From an uncultured Vampirovibrio sp. (lineage in GTDB: Bacteria > Cyanobacteriota > Vampirovibrionia > Gastranaerophilales > Gastranaerophilaceae): DNA of 64,000 bases. Made by a program: the position numbers and the translations under genes. The notes beneath the pieces are model-generated. The model was not told where the DNA came from, made no database searches, and worked only from the letters and a program-made list of their open reading frames with translations. The stretch covers positions 186,001 through 250,000 of the forward strand of contig CAJTLW010000003.1 of NCBI GenBank assembly GCA_910577515.1. The letters run 5' to 3'. The number at the start of each line of letters is the position of its first letter. Position 1 is the stretch's first letter. Of the stretch, positions 8,783 through 16,088 are shown one piece after another.

Positions 8783-10213
8783 CTATATCTCTCCCTTTGT
8801 ATTAAATAAAACATTTAAATTTATGCTTGATGGCACGCATACCAGTATTGCAGTGTTTTCATCCACTCTGCTTTCTAAAAACATTTTTAAATTCAAAATA
8901 AAATTCCTATGGTTAATACTATTGTTTAGTTTAAATCTTTTTACAAAAGCTTTCTTATTGTGTACTTTATAAGCAGCTTCGTAATCATACATATTGATTA
9001 ACACAACGGTATCAAATTCTTCCTTGGCAAGGTTTTCCATTAGTTCCTTATGAATACTGTTTGAATAATTTCCAAGATTTTCGATTTTTGATAAAATAAG
9101 TATTTTTTTAAATCCGTTGTATTCAAAACAAAACTGCTCTACTGCATTTTGAATAGAAAACGCTGTATGGTCTTCGCTGCTCATTACAAGATAATTATTC
9201 AGACTAAATTTTGTTTCTTCATAAATTCCTGATGTATCCTTAAAATTTGCAATGCATTTTTTTATAAATTTGTCATCCAATCCAAGGCTCTTAAGTGCAA
9301 AATAAGAAATCACAAGGCATCTTGGAATATAATAAGCGTAGTTGTCTGTTGTAAAAGATAAATCTTTATACTTTACATTTAAAGCTTTTTTCCTGAAAAT
9401 TGAAGGCTGTGTAATATTTGTCTCAATTCTTTGTTCTTCAATAATATTGATTTTATTTGTTTTTAGGCCCGAATTTACAAAATCATTTGCTTCAAATGTG
9501 AAAATATTTTGAATATTGTCAGGATTATCTGCAATGGAAGCTATAGTATCCATAAATTTATCTTTATCATTGCTATATTTATTTAAAAAGTTTAATGCCG
9601 TTTTTGTATAAATAATAGTGTTATTTACCAAAGAATTTTTAGCATATTCATAAATTGCATTTTTATCTAAAAGAAGTTCAATAACGCAATATTGTGTTTT
9701 ATCATCAACGTTTAACATAGGCTCAATCAATTTTTGCCAGGGCTGTGCTTTTTTGTTTGAACCTACGGTTTTTCCTTTTAAAGAAAGAGCATATTTTACA
9801 AAGCTTGAAACAACACTTTTTTCTTCTGTGCCTGCAATCGAAACAACTTTTGGGCGGAAAGTTTTTATATTTTGTTCGCCTATTTCAAACCCTGAATTGA
9901 AAGAATTCCTAACTAATACCACAACTTCAATTTTTGATGTATATGTTTTTAGAATGTTATGATAATGAATTTGGTTTTCAGGCTTCTTTAAAATTTCTTT
10001 GTTTAAATAAAACCCTTTGCAATACTTATTCTTTAAATGCTTTTCAATTTCATCAAAAACATTTTCATTGTTTTCAATTAGTGGAATATAAATATAATCT
10101 GATGCTGTCAGATTGCCATATTCTATTGAGCTTAAAAATTTATAGTTTTTTTCGCTGTCTGTACAAATTAAAGCTGTACCTTTTGTTATTTTTATGGTAT
10201 CTTTTATCTTCAT
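8783..10213 (-). CDS. Degenerate Mur-ligase-like protein lacking the P-loop
   Basis: 476 residues. It aligns with the following Mur ligase in order of elements but not in catalysis. Where that enzyme has GSVGKTST, this one reads VVSIAGTEEKSVVSSFVKYA, so the Lys-Thr/Ser of the P-loop is lost. Late segments such as FKDTSGIYEETKFSLNNYLV and KKILILSKIENLGNYSNSIH match the ligase's VGSRWNIDNF and KRIAISGIRSLGNHEKKVH. It is probably a pseudoenzyme partner or regulator. The stop abuts the start of the active paralogue with no gap, indicating translational coupling. CapA is 18 bases upstream. Recognised by comparison within the window only. Confidence 0.6.
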   Translation of the reverse strand: MKIKDTIKITKGTALICTDSEKNYKFLSSIEYGNLTASDYIYIPLIENNENVFDEIEKHLKNKYCKGFYLNKEILKKPENQIHYHNILKTYTSKIEVVVLVRNSFNSGFEIGEQNIKTFRPKVVSIAGTEEKSVVSSFVKYALSLKGKTVGSNKKAQPWQKLIEPMLNVDDKTQYCVIELLLDKNAIYEYAKNSLVNNTIIYTKTALNFLNKYSNDKDKFMDTIASIADNPDNIQNIFTFEANDFVNSGLKTNKINIIEEQRIETNITQPSIFRKKALNVKYKDLSFTTDNYAYYIPRCLVISYFALKSLGLDDKFIKKCIANFKDTSGIYEETKFSLNNYLVMSSEDHTAFSIQNAVEQFCFEYNGFKKILILSKIENLGNYSNSIHKELMENLAKEEFDTVVLINMYDYEAAYKVHNKKAFVKRFKLNNSINHRNFILNLKMFLESRVDENTAILVCVPSSINLNVLFNTKGEI

Positions 10214-10231
10214 ATATTTTTCCGGTTTCTT

Positions 10232-11290
10232 TTATATATTTAAAGTTAAACAAATTCCAAGAGGATTGCTATCATCTTGCGAAATGGAGTTTTTGATTGA
10301 ATCATCTCCATCTTCTTCCAAAAGACGTTTTATAACCTCGTTTATTTCTTCTTTTTTGCAAAGTCTTGTTTGTGGTGTTTTTGAATTTGTATCCATATAT
10401 ACAGGATAAAGCTCATATACAGGTTTTAAGCTGTCTTCTTTAAAAACAAGCGAGCAAACAAGATTTAAAGGAGTCATTCTTCCTCTAAAGTCTGCAGGGA
10501 AGATAAAGTTTCCAAGGCTATATACAATAGGTTTGCCATTGTAATATTCTATTTGATTCATCATGTGTGGTCCATGGCCTATAACCATATCTGCACCTGC
10601 ATCAATAAACCCTCTCGCCATTTCTTTTTGCATAGGAACGGTTTTTTGTAAATCAAAGCCAAAATGCGGGAACATAACAATAAAACTGTTTTCATCTTCG
10701 CTTTTAATTGTTTTTATGGTGTCTGATACGCATTCAGGCATTAAAAGATTTACCCCGCCTTTATTTGCGCCTGCATAGAAATGAAATTCTTTATCATAAT
10801 CTTCTCTGTATTTATATCCGCCAAATACATAAAGATTTAATTTTCTTTCCCCTATTTCAAAGCTTTTTGTTATATATTTTTTGGCTTCTTCAATATTGCG
10901 TCCTGCGCCAAAATATTCAATACCTTCTTGCTCAAGTGCTTCCAGACTTTGTTTTAAGCCTTCTTCGCCATAATCATATCCATGGTTATTTCCTAAAGAA
11001 GCAGCGTGAATATTATATTTTTTCATAATCTTTGGTGCAATTTCAATATCGCACCAGTGAATGCAAGCTTTTTTGTTTTCTAAATCTGATTTTTGAACAT
11101 TTGTAATTGGTGATTCTAAATTTACAATATTATAATCAGACTTGTTAAAAAAGTGTTCAACCTCATTAAAAAGATAATCATATCCTTTTTGTCTTAAAAT
11201 GTTTACTTTTTCCTGATAATCATATCTGGCCTGATAATTTTCGCCAAATGTAAAATCACCGTAAAATGTTATTCTTAATTCTTTTCCCAT
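10232..11290 (-). CDS. CapA/PgsA-family putative metallophosphatase-fold protein
   Basis: 352 residues with the CapA core: ITFYGDFTFGENY at residue 8, a YNIVNLESPIT strand, ASLGNNHGYDYGEEGL (Asn-His metal site), FPHFGFDL and GADMVIGHGPHMMNQIEYYNGKP, then VYSLGNFIF. These are the calcineurin-like metal ligand positions of the family, which takes part in poly-gamma-glutamate capsule export in Bacillus (CapA/PgsA). It lacks the N-terminal membrane anchor of those proteins and so may act in the cytoplasm. It heads a three-gene operon with two Mur-ligase-like genes. PgsB/CapB is itself a Mur-type ligase, which makes this pairing suggestive. Confidence 0.75.
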   Translation of the reverse strand: MGKELRITFYGDFTFGENYQARYDYQEKVNILRQKGYDYLFNEVEHFFNKSDYNIVNLESPITNVQKSDLENKKACIHWCDIEIAPKIMKKYNIHAASLGNNHGYDYGEEGLKQSLEALEQEGIEYFGAGRNIEEAKKYITKSFEIGERKLNLYVFGGYKYREDYDKEFHFYAGANKGGVNLLMPECVSDTIKTIKSEDENSFIVMFPHFGFDLQKTVPMQKEMARGFIDAGADMVIGHGPHMMNQIEYYNGKPIVYSLGNFIFPADFRGRMTPLNLVCSLVFKEDSLKPVYELYPVYMDTNSKTPQTRLCKKEEINEVIKRLLEEDGDDSIKNSISQDDSNPLGICLTLNI

Positions 11291-11374
11291 AATTTTTTAT
11301 TCTAAGCACATTGGTTATTTTGTGCAATACTTTAAACAAGGGAGTTAACATAAATGTTACATTTGTAGTAATAT

Positions 11375-12193
11375 TTATACAATTTCAGGGATTGAATTTA
11401 ATAAAAGCTTTGTATATTTATGTTTTGGGTTTTTAAAAATTTCCTCTGTAGTGCCAATTTCGACAATTTCTCCCCGATACATAATGGCAATTTTTGAACA
11501 AAGATATTTAACAACATTCAAATCGTGCGAAATAAAAAGATATGTCAGGTTAAATCTTTCTTTTAAATCAATTAAAAGATTAATAATCTGTGCCTGAATG
11601 CTTACATCAAGTGCAGAAATTGGTTCATCTGCCACAACAAATTCAGGCTTTAATATTAAAGCCCTTGCAATCGCTATTCTTTGCCTTTGTCCGCCCGAAA
11701 ATTCATGTGGAAACCTTTCAAGGTCATCAACATTTAATCCTGTCAGCTTTACGATGTTATTCAACATCACAATTCTTCTTTTTTCATTTTGAATATTATG
11801 AACAATTAAAGGCTCCATTAAAATGTCTTTAATCTTCATTTTGGGATTCAGGCTTGAATAAGGGTTTTGAAAGATTAGGCCGGTTTTTTCCCTGAACTTT
11901 TTAACCTCTTTTTTAGAAAAATTTTTAATATTTTTCCCGTCATATAAAATTTCGCCATCATTTATTTCTAAAAGTTTTAAAATGCAGTTTCCAAGGGTTG
12001 ATTTTCCGCTGCCGGATTCGCCAACCAGCCCTACAATTTCACCCCTTTTAATATCAAGACTGACATTTTTAAGCGCATGTACTGGTTCAACCTTCTGCCC
12101 TAAAAAAGCATTTTTGGTTTCATAAATTTTAGAAACATTTTTTATTTCAACCAAATTTTCTATATCGTTTTGCAGTGCGCAATTTTCCATCAT
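11375..12193 (-). CDS. Oligopeptide/dipeptide ABC transporter ATP-binding protein (OppF/DppF type)
   Basis: 272 residues. Walker A is GLVGESGSGKSTLGN, the Q-loop is LIFQNPYSSLNP, the signature is FSGGQRQRIAIARAL, Walker B is FVVADEPISALD and the switch is FISHDLNVV. The C-terminus has the Opp-type extension HKYTKLLLNSIPEI, although the full iron-sulfur-like Cys cluster of some DppD proteins is absent. It would power peptide uptake with the family 5 binding lipoprotein at 4.6 kb. No permease gene adjoins it. The start has no clear ribosome site; TAAAAC six bases upstream suggests a leaderless message. An internal ATG immediately follows the first. Confidence 0.88.
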   Translation of the reverse strand: MMENCALQNDIENLVEIKNVSKIYETKNAFLGQKVEPVHALKNVSLDIKRGEIVGLVGESGSGKSTLGNCILKLLEINDGEILYDGKNIKNFSKKEVKKFREKTGLIFQNPYSSLNPKMKIKDILMEPLIVHNIQNEKRRIVMLNNIVKLTGLNVDDLERFPHEFSGGQRQRIAIARALILKPEFVVADEPISALDVSIQAQIINLLIDLKERFNLTYLFISHDLNVVKYLCSKIAIMYRGEIVEIGTTEEIFKNPKHKYTKLLLNSIPEIV

Positions 12194-12268
12194 ATCAAAG
12201 TTTTAACATATTTTTTTAAATTTTACTATATACAAAAGCGGTATAGATATTAATTTTTCTTTTTATGA

Positions 12269-12274
12269 TATAAT
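12269..12274 (+). promoter_or_regulatory. Extended -10 promoter (TGATATAAT) for the PQ-loop gene
   Basis: TGATATAAT at 12266-12274 matches the extended -10 consensus, about 50 bases before the proposed start. No clear -35 was seen. Confidence 0.5.
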
Positions 12275-12324
12275 TTTGGCGGAAAAAAGTTTGTCTGATG
12301 TGAGTGAAAAAAGAGGAATTAAAA

Positions 12325-12612
12325 TTGAGTATTTTTGAAGCAATTATGATGCTGTGTTTTGGCGCCAGCTGGCCTTTTCAGGTTGTAAAAACATACAGAA
12401 CAAAAAATGTTGAAGGAAAAAGCATCCTTTTTCTGTGGCTTGTGATGATAGGGTATGTTTCAGGCATGGTGCATAAAATTTTAAACAATTTTGACTGGGT
12501 AATATATCTTTATGCGCTCAATCTGTTTCTTGTGGCTATTGATACATTTTTCTATTATAGATACAAAAAACCCTCTCTTCCAAAAAATTTAACTTTTAAA
12601 AATATTAACTGA
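12325..12612 (+). CDS. PQ-loop / SemiSWEET-type small membrane transporter
   Basis: 95 residues from a TTG start at 12325, preferred because AAGAGG lies eight bases upstream; a GTG 21 bases earlier lacks a ribosome site. Three hydrophobic helices are visible. The first is followed by the PQ-type signature SWPFQVVKTYRTKNVEGKS, where Pro-Phe-Gln replaces the usual Pro-Gln and the rest (K-x-K-x-V-x-G-x-S) is typical. SemiSWEETs dimerise to move sugars across the cytoplasmic membrane; the substrate here is unknown. It is divergent from the ABC ATPase gene. Confidence 0.75.
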   Translation: MSIFEAIMMLCFGASWPFQVVKTYRTKNVEGKSILFLWLVMIGYVSGMVHKILNNFDWVIYLYALNLFLVAIDTFFYYRYKKPSLPKNLTFKNIN

Positions 12613-12634
12613 TTTTAATTATTGTGAACAAGTA

Positions 12635-12698
12635 AAGCGGCTGAGTAAACAAAAACCTCGCAATACTCTCCTGATTGCCGCACTCTTATTGGCCGCTT
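12635..12698. other. Nested stem-loop structure in the PQ-loop / XRE intergenic region
   Basis: AAGCGGC (12635-12641) pairs with GCCGCTT (12692-12698). Inside, GCAAT (12660-12664) pairs with ATTGC (12674-12678). It could be a long terminator for the two convergent genes or a small RNA; the long U-tract of a standard terminator is missing. Confidence 0.4.
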
Positions 12699-12716
12699 GC
12701 AATTACAGAAGCCGCC

Positions 12717-12935
12717 TTATTTTAGTAATTCATAAGGTTCAACCTTAAGTGCATTTGCAATTTTACATAAAGTATCAAGGCTAGGGTTTCCTCTACCAAT
12801 TTCTATGTCGGAAATATAATAACTTGAAACATCAGCCTGAATGCTAAGCCCTACCTGTGTTAGCCCAAGCATTTTTCTATAAATCTTTATATTATGCTTA
12901 AGCTTTTCCCTGACTTGTCTTTTATTCCTTGTCAT
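12717..12935 (-). CDS. XRE-family helix-turn-helix regulator
   Basis: 72 residues, nearly all one HTH_3 domain: LKHNIKIYRKMLGLTQVGLS, then IQADVSSYYISDIEIGRGNP and SLDTLCKIANALKV, which is the normal five-helix pattern with E-x-G-R at the recognition-helix end. There is no ligand domain. It is divergent from a 68-residue gene whose start lies 71 bases away, so the two may share a control region. Such small Cro/C1-type proteins often regulate neighbours or themselves; the target is not evident. Confidence 0.85.
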   Translation of the reverse strand: MTRNKRQVREKLKHNIKIYRKMLGLTQVGLSIQADVSSYYISDIEIGRGNPSLDTLCKIANALKVEPYELLK

Positions 12936-13005
12936 ATCCTCATTGTAATGTTAATATTGAAATAAACTTGTGTTGATAACACAATAAATATAGAAAGAAA
13001 AATCT

Positions 13006-13212
13006 ATGAAAAAGAAATGCATAGCCATAGATGAAGAAGTATGTAACAATATGGCAGATAAAATGGAGCTTATTGCAAATAATTTATCAAAAATTAAATC
13101 AATTGCAAAAACAATAATAATCTTAACTTTAGAATTCGATTATGAGATACTTCCGCTTGCGGAAATTTTGAACAATAAAATAGACAGCACAATGAAGATT
13201 ATGAATAAATAA
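13006..13212 (+). CDS. Small uncharacterised protein
   Basis: 68 residues, unrecognised. MKKKCIAIDEEVCNNMADKM leads into helices with a heptad-like pattern (LIANNLSKIKSIAKTIIILT), suggesting a small helical bundle or dimer. No signal peptide; the central IIILTL stretch is too short and charged around the edges for a convincing membrane span. AGAAAGAAAA precedes the ATG. It is divergent from the XRE gene, and its stop is one base from the converging stop of the next gene. It may be controlled by that regulator. Confidence 0.5.
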   Translation: MKKKCIAIDEEVCNNMADKMELIANNLSKIKSIAKTIIILTLEFDYEILPLAEILNNKIDSTMKIMNK

Positions 13213-13213
13213 T

Positions 13214-14119
13214 CTATTCTAAAAGCATTTCCATTAATACATCCGGAAATTCCTGAACTAAAATTTCTGCAAAAATTTCAGGGTCAATCTGTGTTGCAAC
13301 AACCTGAATGAGTTCTGGCGGCAATTCTTCTATCATCGGTGCTAAAAATTCAGGATCCAATATAGGCATAGTTTTTAAGATTTTATCTTTATCCATCAAC
13401 ATAAAAGGTTTCGATAAATCTTCATTATCAAATTCCAAAATATATTTAGGCTCTATCTCGCAAAGCCCTGCAATTAATTCCATCTTGTCTTTTCTGTCAA
13501 AATTCATCAAAAATTCAAGGAATTTATCAGGGTTCATCTCATCAATCATTTTAAGATATTCGCCCCTGCCTTTGTTTTCCATCGAACCGCCGAATTGCTT
13601 CATCATAATGTTTCTGAATTTATCATCATCCAGCTGCGCAAAATATTTCATAACATCTTGTTTTTCAAGCTTATCGCTCTTTAAAAATTTATTCATTTTA
13701 TCATCTTCCATCAAATCAAGAATATCCATCATCCCGAAATGTTGGAAAACAAGAGTTGCCACCTGTTCTGTCGGAAGTTTATTAATTAAAGCTTCAAGTT
13801 TTTCAGATGTAAAATATTGAAGCCCCCAGGCAAGCTGCTCAGAGCTTAAATAAGGTAAAATCTTTGCTAAATCTCTTTCATTCAGGTTTCTTAAAATTAA
13901 ATATCTGTTTTTTGGCCGCTCCAGCTGCAAAATCTTTGCAACTTTAGAAGGATGCTGCATAAGCTTCATAAACTCTTCTCTATCAAGAGTTACAGCCCCT
14001 GCCATTGTTTCTAAAGTAATAAGGTTTTCAGGGTCACGCGCAGCATACTGGTTTATCCTTTTTGTGGATAACGCGTAATAATATGAAAGATATGCTAAAT
14101 CCAGATTTAACTCTATCAT
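13214..14119 (-). CDS. Alpha-helical repeat protein resembling MgtE-N / FliG-type repeats
   Basis: 301 residues, no signal or membrane segment. Short helical repeats recur through the chain, for example LNERDLAKILPYLSSEQLAW, LINKLPTEQVATLVFQHFGM and MIEELPPELIQVVATQIDPE, each with a 'helix, L-P/D, helix' form like the MgtE_N and FliG middle domains. Repeated 'F-L/D-L-M' segments in the middle continue the pattern. A role as a cytoplasmic scaffold or switch-like protein is possible, since flagellar genes are present at 30-33 kb, but no FliG torque-helix charge pattern was seen. An AACATTTGTAAC box lies 96 bases upstream of the start. Confidence 0.5.
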   Translation of the reverse strand: MIELNLDLAYLSYYYALSTKRINQYAARDPENLITLETMAGAVTLDREEFMKLMQHPSKVAKILQLERPKNRYLILRNLNERDLAKILPYLSSEQLAWGLQYFTSEKLEALINKLPTEQVATLVFQHFGMMDILDLMEDDKMNKFLKSDKLEKQDVMKYFAQLDDDKFRNIMMKQFGGSMENKGRGEYLKMIDEMNPDKFLEFLMNFDRKDKMELIAGLCEIEPKYILEFDNEDLSKPFMLMDKDKILKTMPILDPEFLAPMIEELPPELIQVVATQIDPEIFAEILVQEFPDVLMEMLLE

Positions 14120-14194
14120 TTAATTAATACCTGCATGTTTTTAAAGACACACTCGTGCCTTCATAATATAATAAAAACTTTATCTATGGCCAAA

Positions 14195-14226
14195 TTGTAA
14201 CTTGCAAACTTTTTGTTACAAATGTT
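14195..14226 (-). promoter_or_regulatory. Putative regulator box upstream of the helical-repeat gene
   Basis: On the gene strand this contains AACATTTGTAAC (14215-14226), starting 96 bases from the start codon of the gene ending at 14119. TTGTAAC (14195-14201) and GTTACAA (14215-14221) also form a perfect 7-bp inverted repeat with a 13-base spacer. Confidence 0.45.
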
Positions 14227-14228
14227 AA

Positions 14229-14258
14229 AAAACCCTCCCATGTTTTTGGGAGGGTTTA
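14229..14258 (-). terminator. Rho-independent terminator of the coiled-coil gene
   Basis: On the minus strand, ACCCTCCC and GGGAGGGT pair around an eight-base loop and run into TTTTTT. Confidence 0.85.
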
Positions 14259-14275
14259 AATTAAATTTATTCGGT

Positions 14276-15418
14276 TTATGTACCAAGGGTGGCTTTAAAG
14301 GCGTTCATAACCGAGCTGCCATCTTTTTGGATGTCTGCAAGAATTTCTGCTCTTTTTGCATTGTATTGTTTGCCGATTGGAGTGGAAACGTCGGTTAGAG
14401 CTTTTTTAGCTGCGGTAATTGAACCTTCGCCGGTGCCTCTTAGAGTTGCTATCTGTGTGTTTAATGGCTTTAAAGCATTTTCTGCTTCTCGTTTCAATTC
14501 ATTTAATTGTTTTATTGTTTCTGTTTGATTGCCCGCTTTCTTGGCCTCCTTGATTGCACTGTTTATTTTCGCAAGCTCTTCTTCGCCTTGTATAATTTGC
14601 TGTGATAATGAAGCTTCTTTTGCTGTAAGGGTACTCAATTTGCCCTTAAGCTCTTTTGCTTCACTCAAGGCTTTAGTATATGCTTCATCTCCCTGCAGAG
14701 CTTGTTTTGCCATTAGGCTTGCAGTGCTACCGTCTGCTGCTTGAATATTTATATCTGAAATATTGTTGAGTCTTTTTTGTAATTCACTGATGTCTTGACC
14801 TGCCTTTTTCTTTGAAGCCATTTCCTGAATTAATGTTTGCGGATTTTCTGCATCCTTAATTTTTAATGTCAAATCATCCAGTTTTGTTTGCAATGTTTTA
14901 GCCTCATCGCCCGTTGCTTTTGCAATTTGTTCTGCAAGTTCCGTTTGTTGTTTCTTTAAGCCTTCAAGTGTTTCTCTTGCGCCTACACTATTTTTAGCAG
15001 CTTCTTGTACATTTGAACTTGAAACTTTTTTGATAACTGTTCCTGCTGCATCATCTGCTTTATCTACTATTGCTTTGTATGACTCGCGTCCTGCTTTTGT
15101 AAACATTGACTTAAGGCCTTTTCCGATATTATCTATAAGCCCTTTGCTTGCTTCACCATTGAGTTTTTTGCCTCTGGATGCTGCAATTCCGCCAATAATG
15201 AGTGTTGCAGCTGCTGCAACTAGCCCTACTTTGGTGCCCGTACTCATTCCTTCTTCTTTTTGCTGTGTTTGATAGTTTCCAGAAAAAGAAACTGTGTCAT
15301 AAGCTGGTTGAGAGAGCAAGCTTGCTTGAACCTGGCTTGTATATTTTGGTGCTGTTGTTGGTAGTGCATTTGTAGCGTAGCTGTTTACTCCCGTTCCTAA
15401 ATTAACGTTCATCCCCAT
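14276..15418 (-). CDS. Membrane-anchored coiled-coil protein with N-terminal VSFSG motif
   Basis: 380 residues, family not recognised. The N-terminus is polar (MGMNVNLGTGVNSYATNALP), then a short TVSFSGNY motif at about residue 43. One hydrophobic helix, TKVGLVAAAATLIIGGIAA (about 62-80), is followed by SRGKKLN. The remaining 300 residues are Lys/Glu/Ala-rich helices with heptads, such as ETLEGLKKQQTELAEQIAKA, and end in a basic segment. The same order (polar tail, V-S/T-F motif, helix, R-G-K, long coil) recurs in the genes at 16089 and 17565. It probably extends from the membrane as a rod; topology is unknown. GGAG lies upstream of the ATG. Confidence 0.6.
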   Translation of the reverse strand: MGMNVNLGTGVNSYATNALPTTAPKYTSQVQASLLSQPAYDTVSFSGNYQTQQKEEGMSTGTKVGLVAAAATLIIGGIAASRGKKLNGEASKGLIDNIGKGLKSMFTKAGRESYKAIVDKADDAAGTVIKKVSSSNVQEAAKNSVGARETLEGLKKQQTELAEQIAKATGDEAKTLQTKLDDLTLKIKDAENPQTLIQEMASKKKAGQDISELQKRLNNISDINIQAADGSTASLMAKQALQGDEAYTKALSEAKELKGKLSTLTAKEASLSQQIIQGEEELAKINSAIKEAKKAGNQTETIKQLNELKREAENALKPLNTQIATLRGTGEGSITAAKKALTDVSTPIGKQYNAKRAEILADIQKDGSSVMNAFKATLGT

Positions 15419-15515
15419 AATAAATTTTAACTCCTATTAAAAAAACTTATCTTACATTAATAAAGTATTTGTTAATTCAGGAATTGCCATGTTATGACTA
15501 CTTTTCGCCCAGTTT

Positions 15516-15527
15516 GTTACAAAAGTT
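15516..15527 (-). promoter_or_regulatory. AACTTTTGTAAC box upstream of the VSFSG coiled-coil gene
   Basis: The 12-mer lies with its near edge 98 bases from the start codon. The identical sequence sits at the identical distance upstream of the gene ending at 17267. Confidence 0.5.
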
Positions 15528-15542
15528 AATAAACTGTTTCTT

Positions 15543-15573
15543 AAAAAAGCCCCGCAATTTACGGGGCTTTAAA
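15543..15573 (-). terminator. Rho-independent terminator of the hendecad-repeat gene
   Basis: AAAGCCCCG and CGGGGCTTT pair around an eight-base loop; on the minus strand a TTTTTT-like run follows. Confidence 0.8.
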
Positions 15574-15593
15574 TTGGTTTGATGTTAAATATT

Positions 15594-15965
15594 TTATGCT
15601 ACATTGTCGTCTTTTTTACCATAAAGAAAACCGGCAAAAAGATTATAAAGATTATCAATTCTGCTCGTTAATTTATCCTGAACAGCCTCAATTTTTTTGT
15701 CAAGCAGATCTATGCGTTTATTTAGTTGTTCCACAACAGCATCAATTTTCTTATTTAAGCTTTCCTCGACGGCATCAATTTTCTTATTTAAGCTTTCCTC
15801 GACGGCATCAATTTTCTTATTTAATCTTTCCTCGACGGCATCAATTTTGTGGTCAAGTTTTTCAATTTTATTATCTAAACGATTATAGAAAAACCATAAC
15901 CCTGCAAAAACGATTACTATCTGCGCTATATTTATTTCTTTTAATAATTCTAAAAATTGTTCCAT
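15594..15965 (-). CDS. Small membrane protein with 11-residue coiled-coil repeats
   Basis: 123 residues. The N-terminus has a hydrophobic span, AQIVIVFAGLWFFYNRL (residues 14-30). From residue 40 five near-identical 11-residue units follow (KIDAVEERLNK, then KIDAVEESLNK twice, KIDAVVEQLNK, RIDLLDKKIEA). Such hendecads form straight or right-handed coiled coils. In DNA these are 33-base tandem repeats at about 15717-15848. The end (NLYNLFAGFLYGKKDDNVA) is weakly hydrophobic. No family was recognised. A TM-anchored coiled rod with a repeat number that could vary between strains is the likely form. GGAG precedes the ATG. Confidence 0.65.
   Translation of the reverse strand: MEQFLELLKEINIAQIVIVFAGLWFFYNRLDNKIEKLDHKIDAVEERLNKKIDAVEESLNKKIDAVEESLNKKIDAVVEQLNKRIDLLDKKIEAVQDKLTSRIDNLYNLFAGFLYGKKDDNVA
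15717..15848 (-). repeat. 33-base tandem coding repeats
   Basis: About four to five copies encode the 11-residue KIDAVEExLNK unit. Two central copies are almost identical in DNA (both containing TTTCTTATTTAAGCTTTCCT on the plus strand), which suggests recent duplication. Confidence 0.8.
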
Positions 15966-16013
15966 TTTATTCTCCTGTAATTATTATATCAATAAAATAA
16001 TCCATACGCAATA

Positions 16014-16044
16014 AAACACCGGGGGTTTATTCCCGGTGCTTTAA
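16014..16044 (-). terminator. Rho-independent terminator of the 392-residue coiled-coil gene
   Basis: CACCGGG and CCCGGTG pair around a GGTTTATT-type loop, with GTTTTATT following on the minus strand. Confidence 0.75.
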
Positions 16045-16088
16045 AGTTTTTATCTGTTTGATGCAATTTATTGCATCCTATGAACTGG

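Noticed and set aside
15596..16000. 134-residue plus-strand frame with repeats opposite the hendecad gene
   Set aside because: It is a mirror of the 33-base repeats; the minus-strand frame has the membrane helix, ribosome site and terminator.
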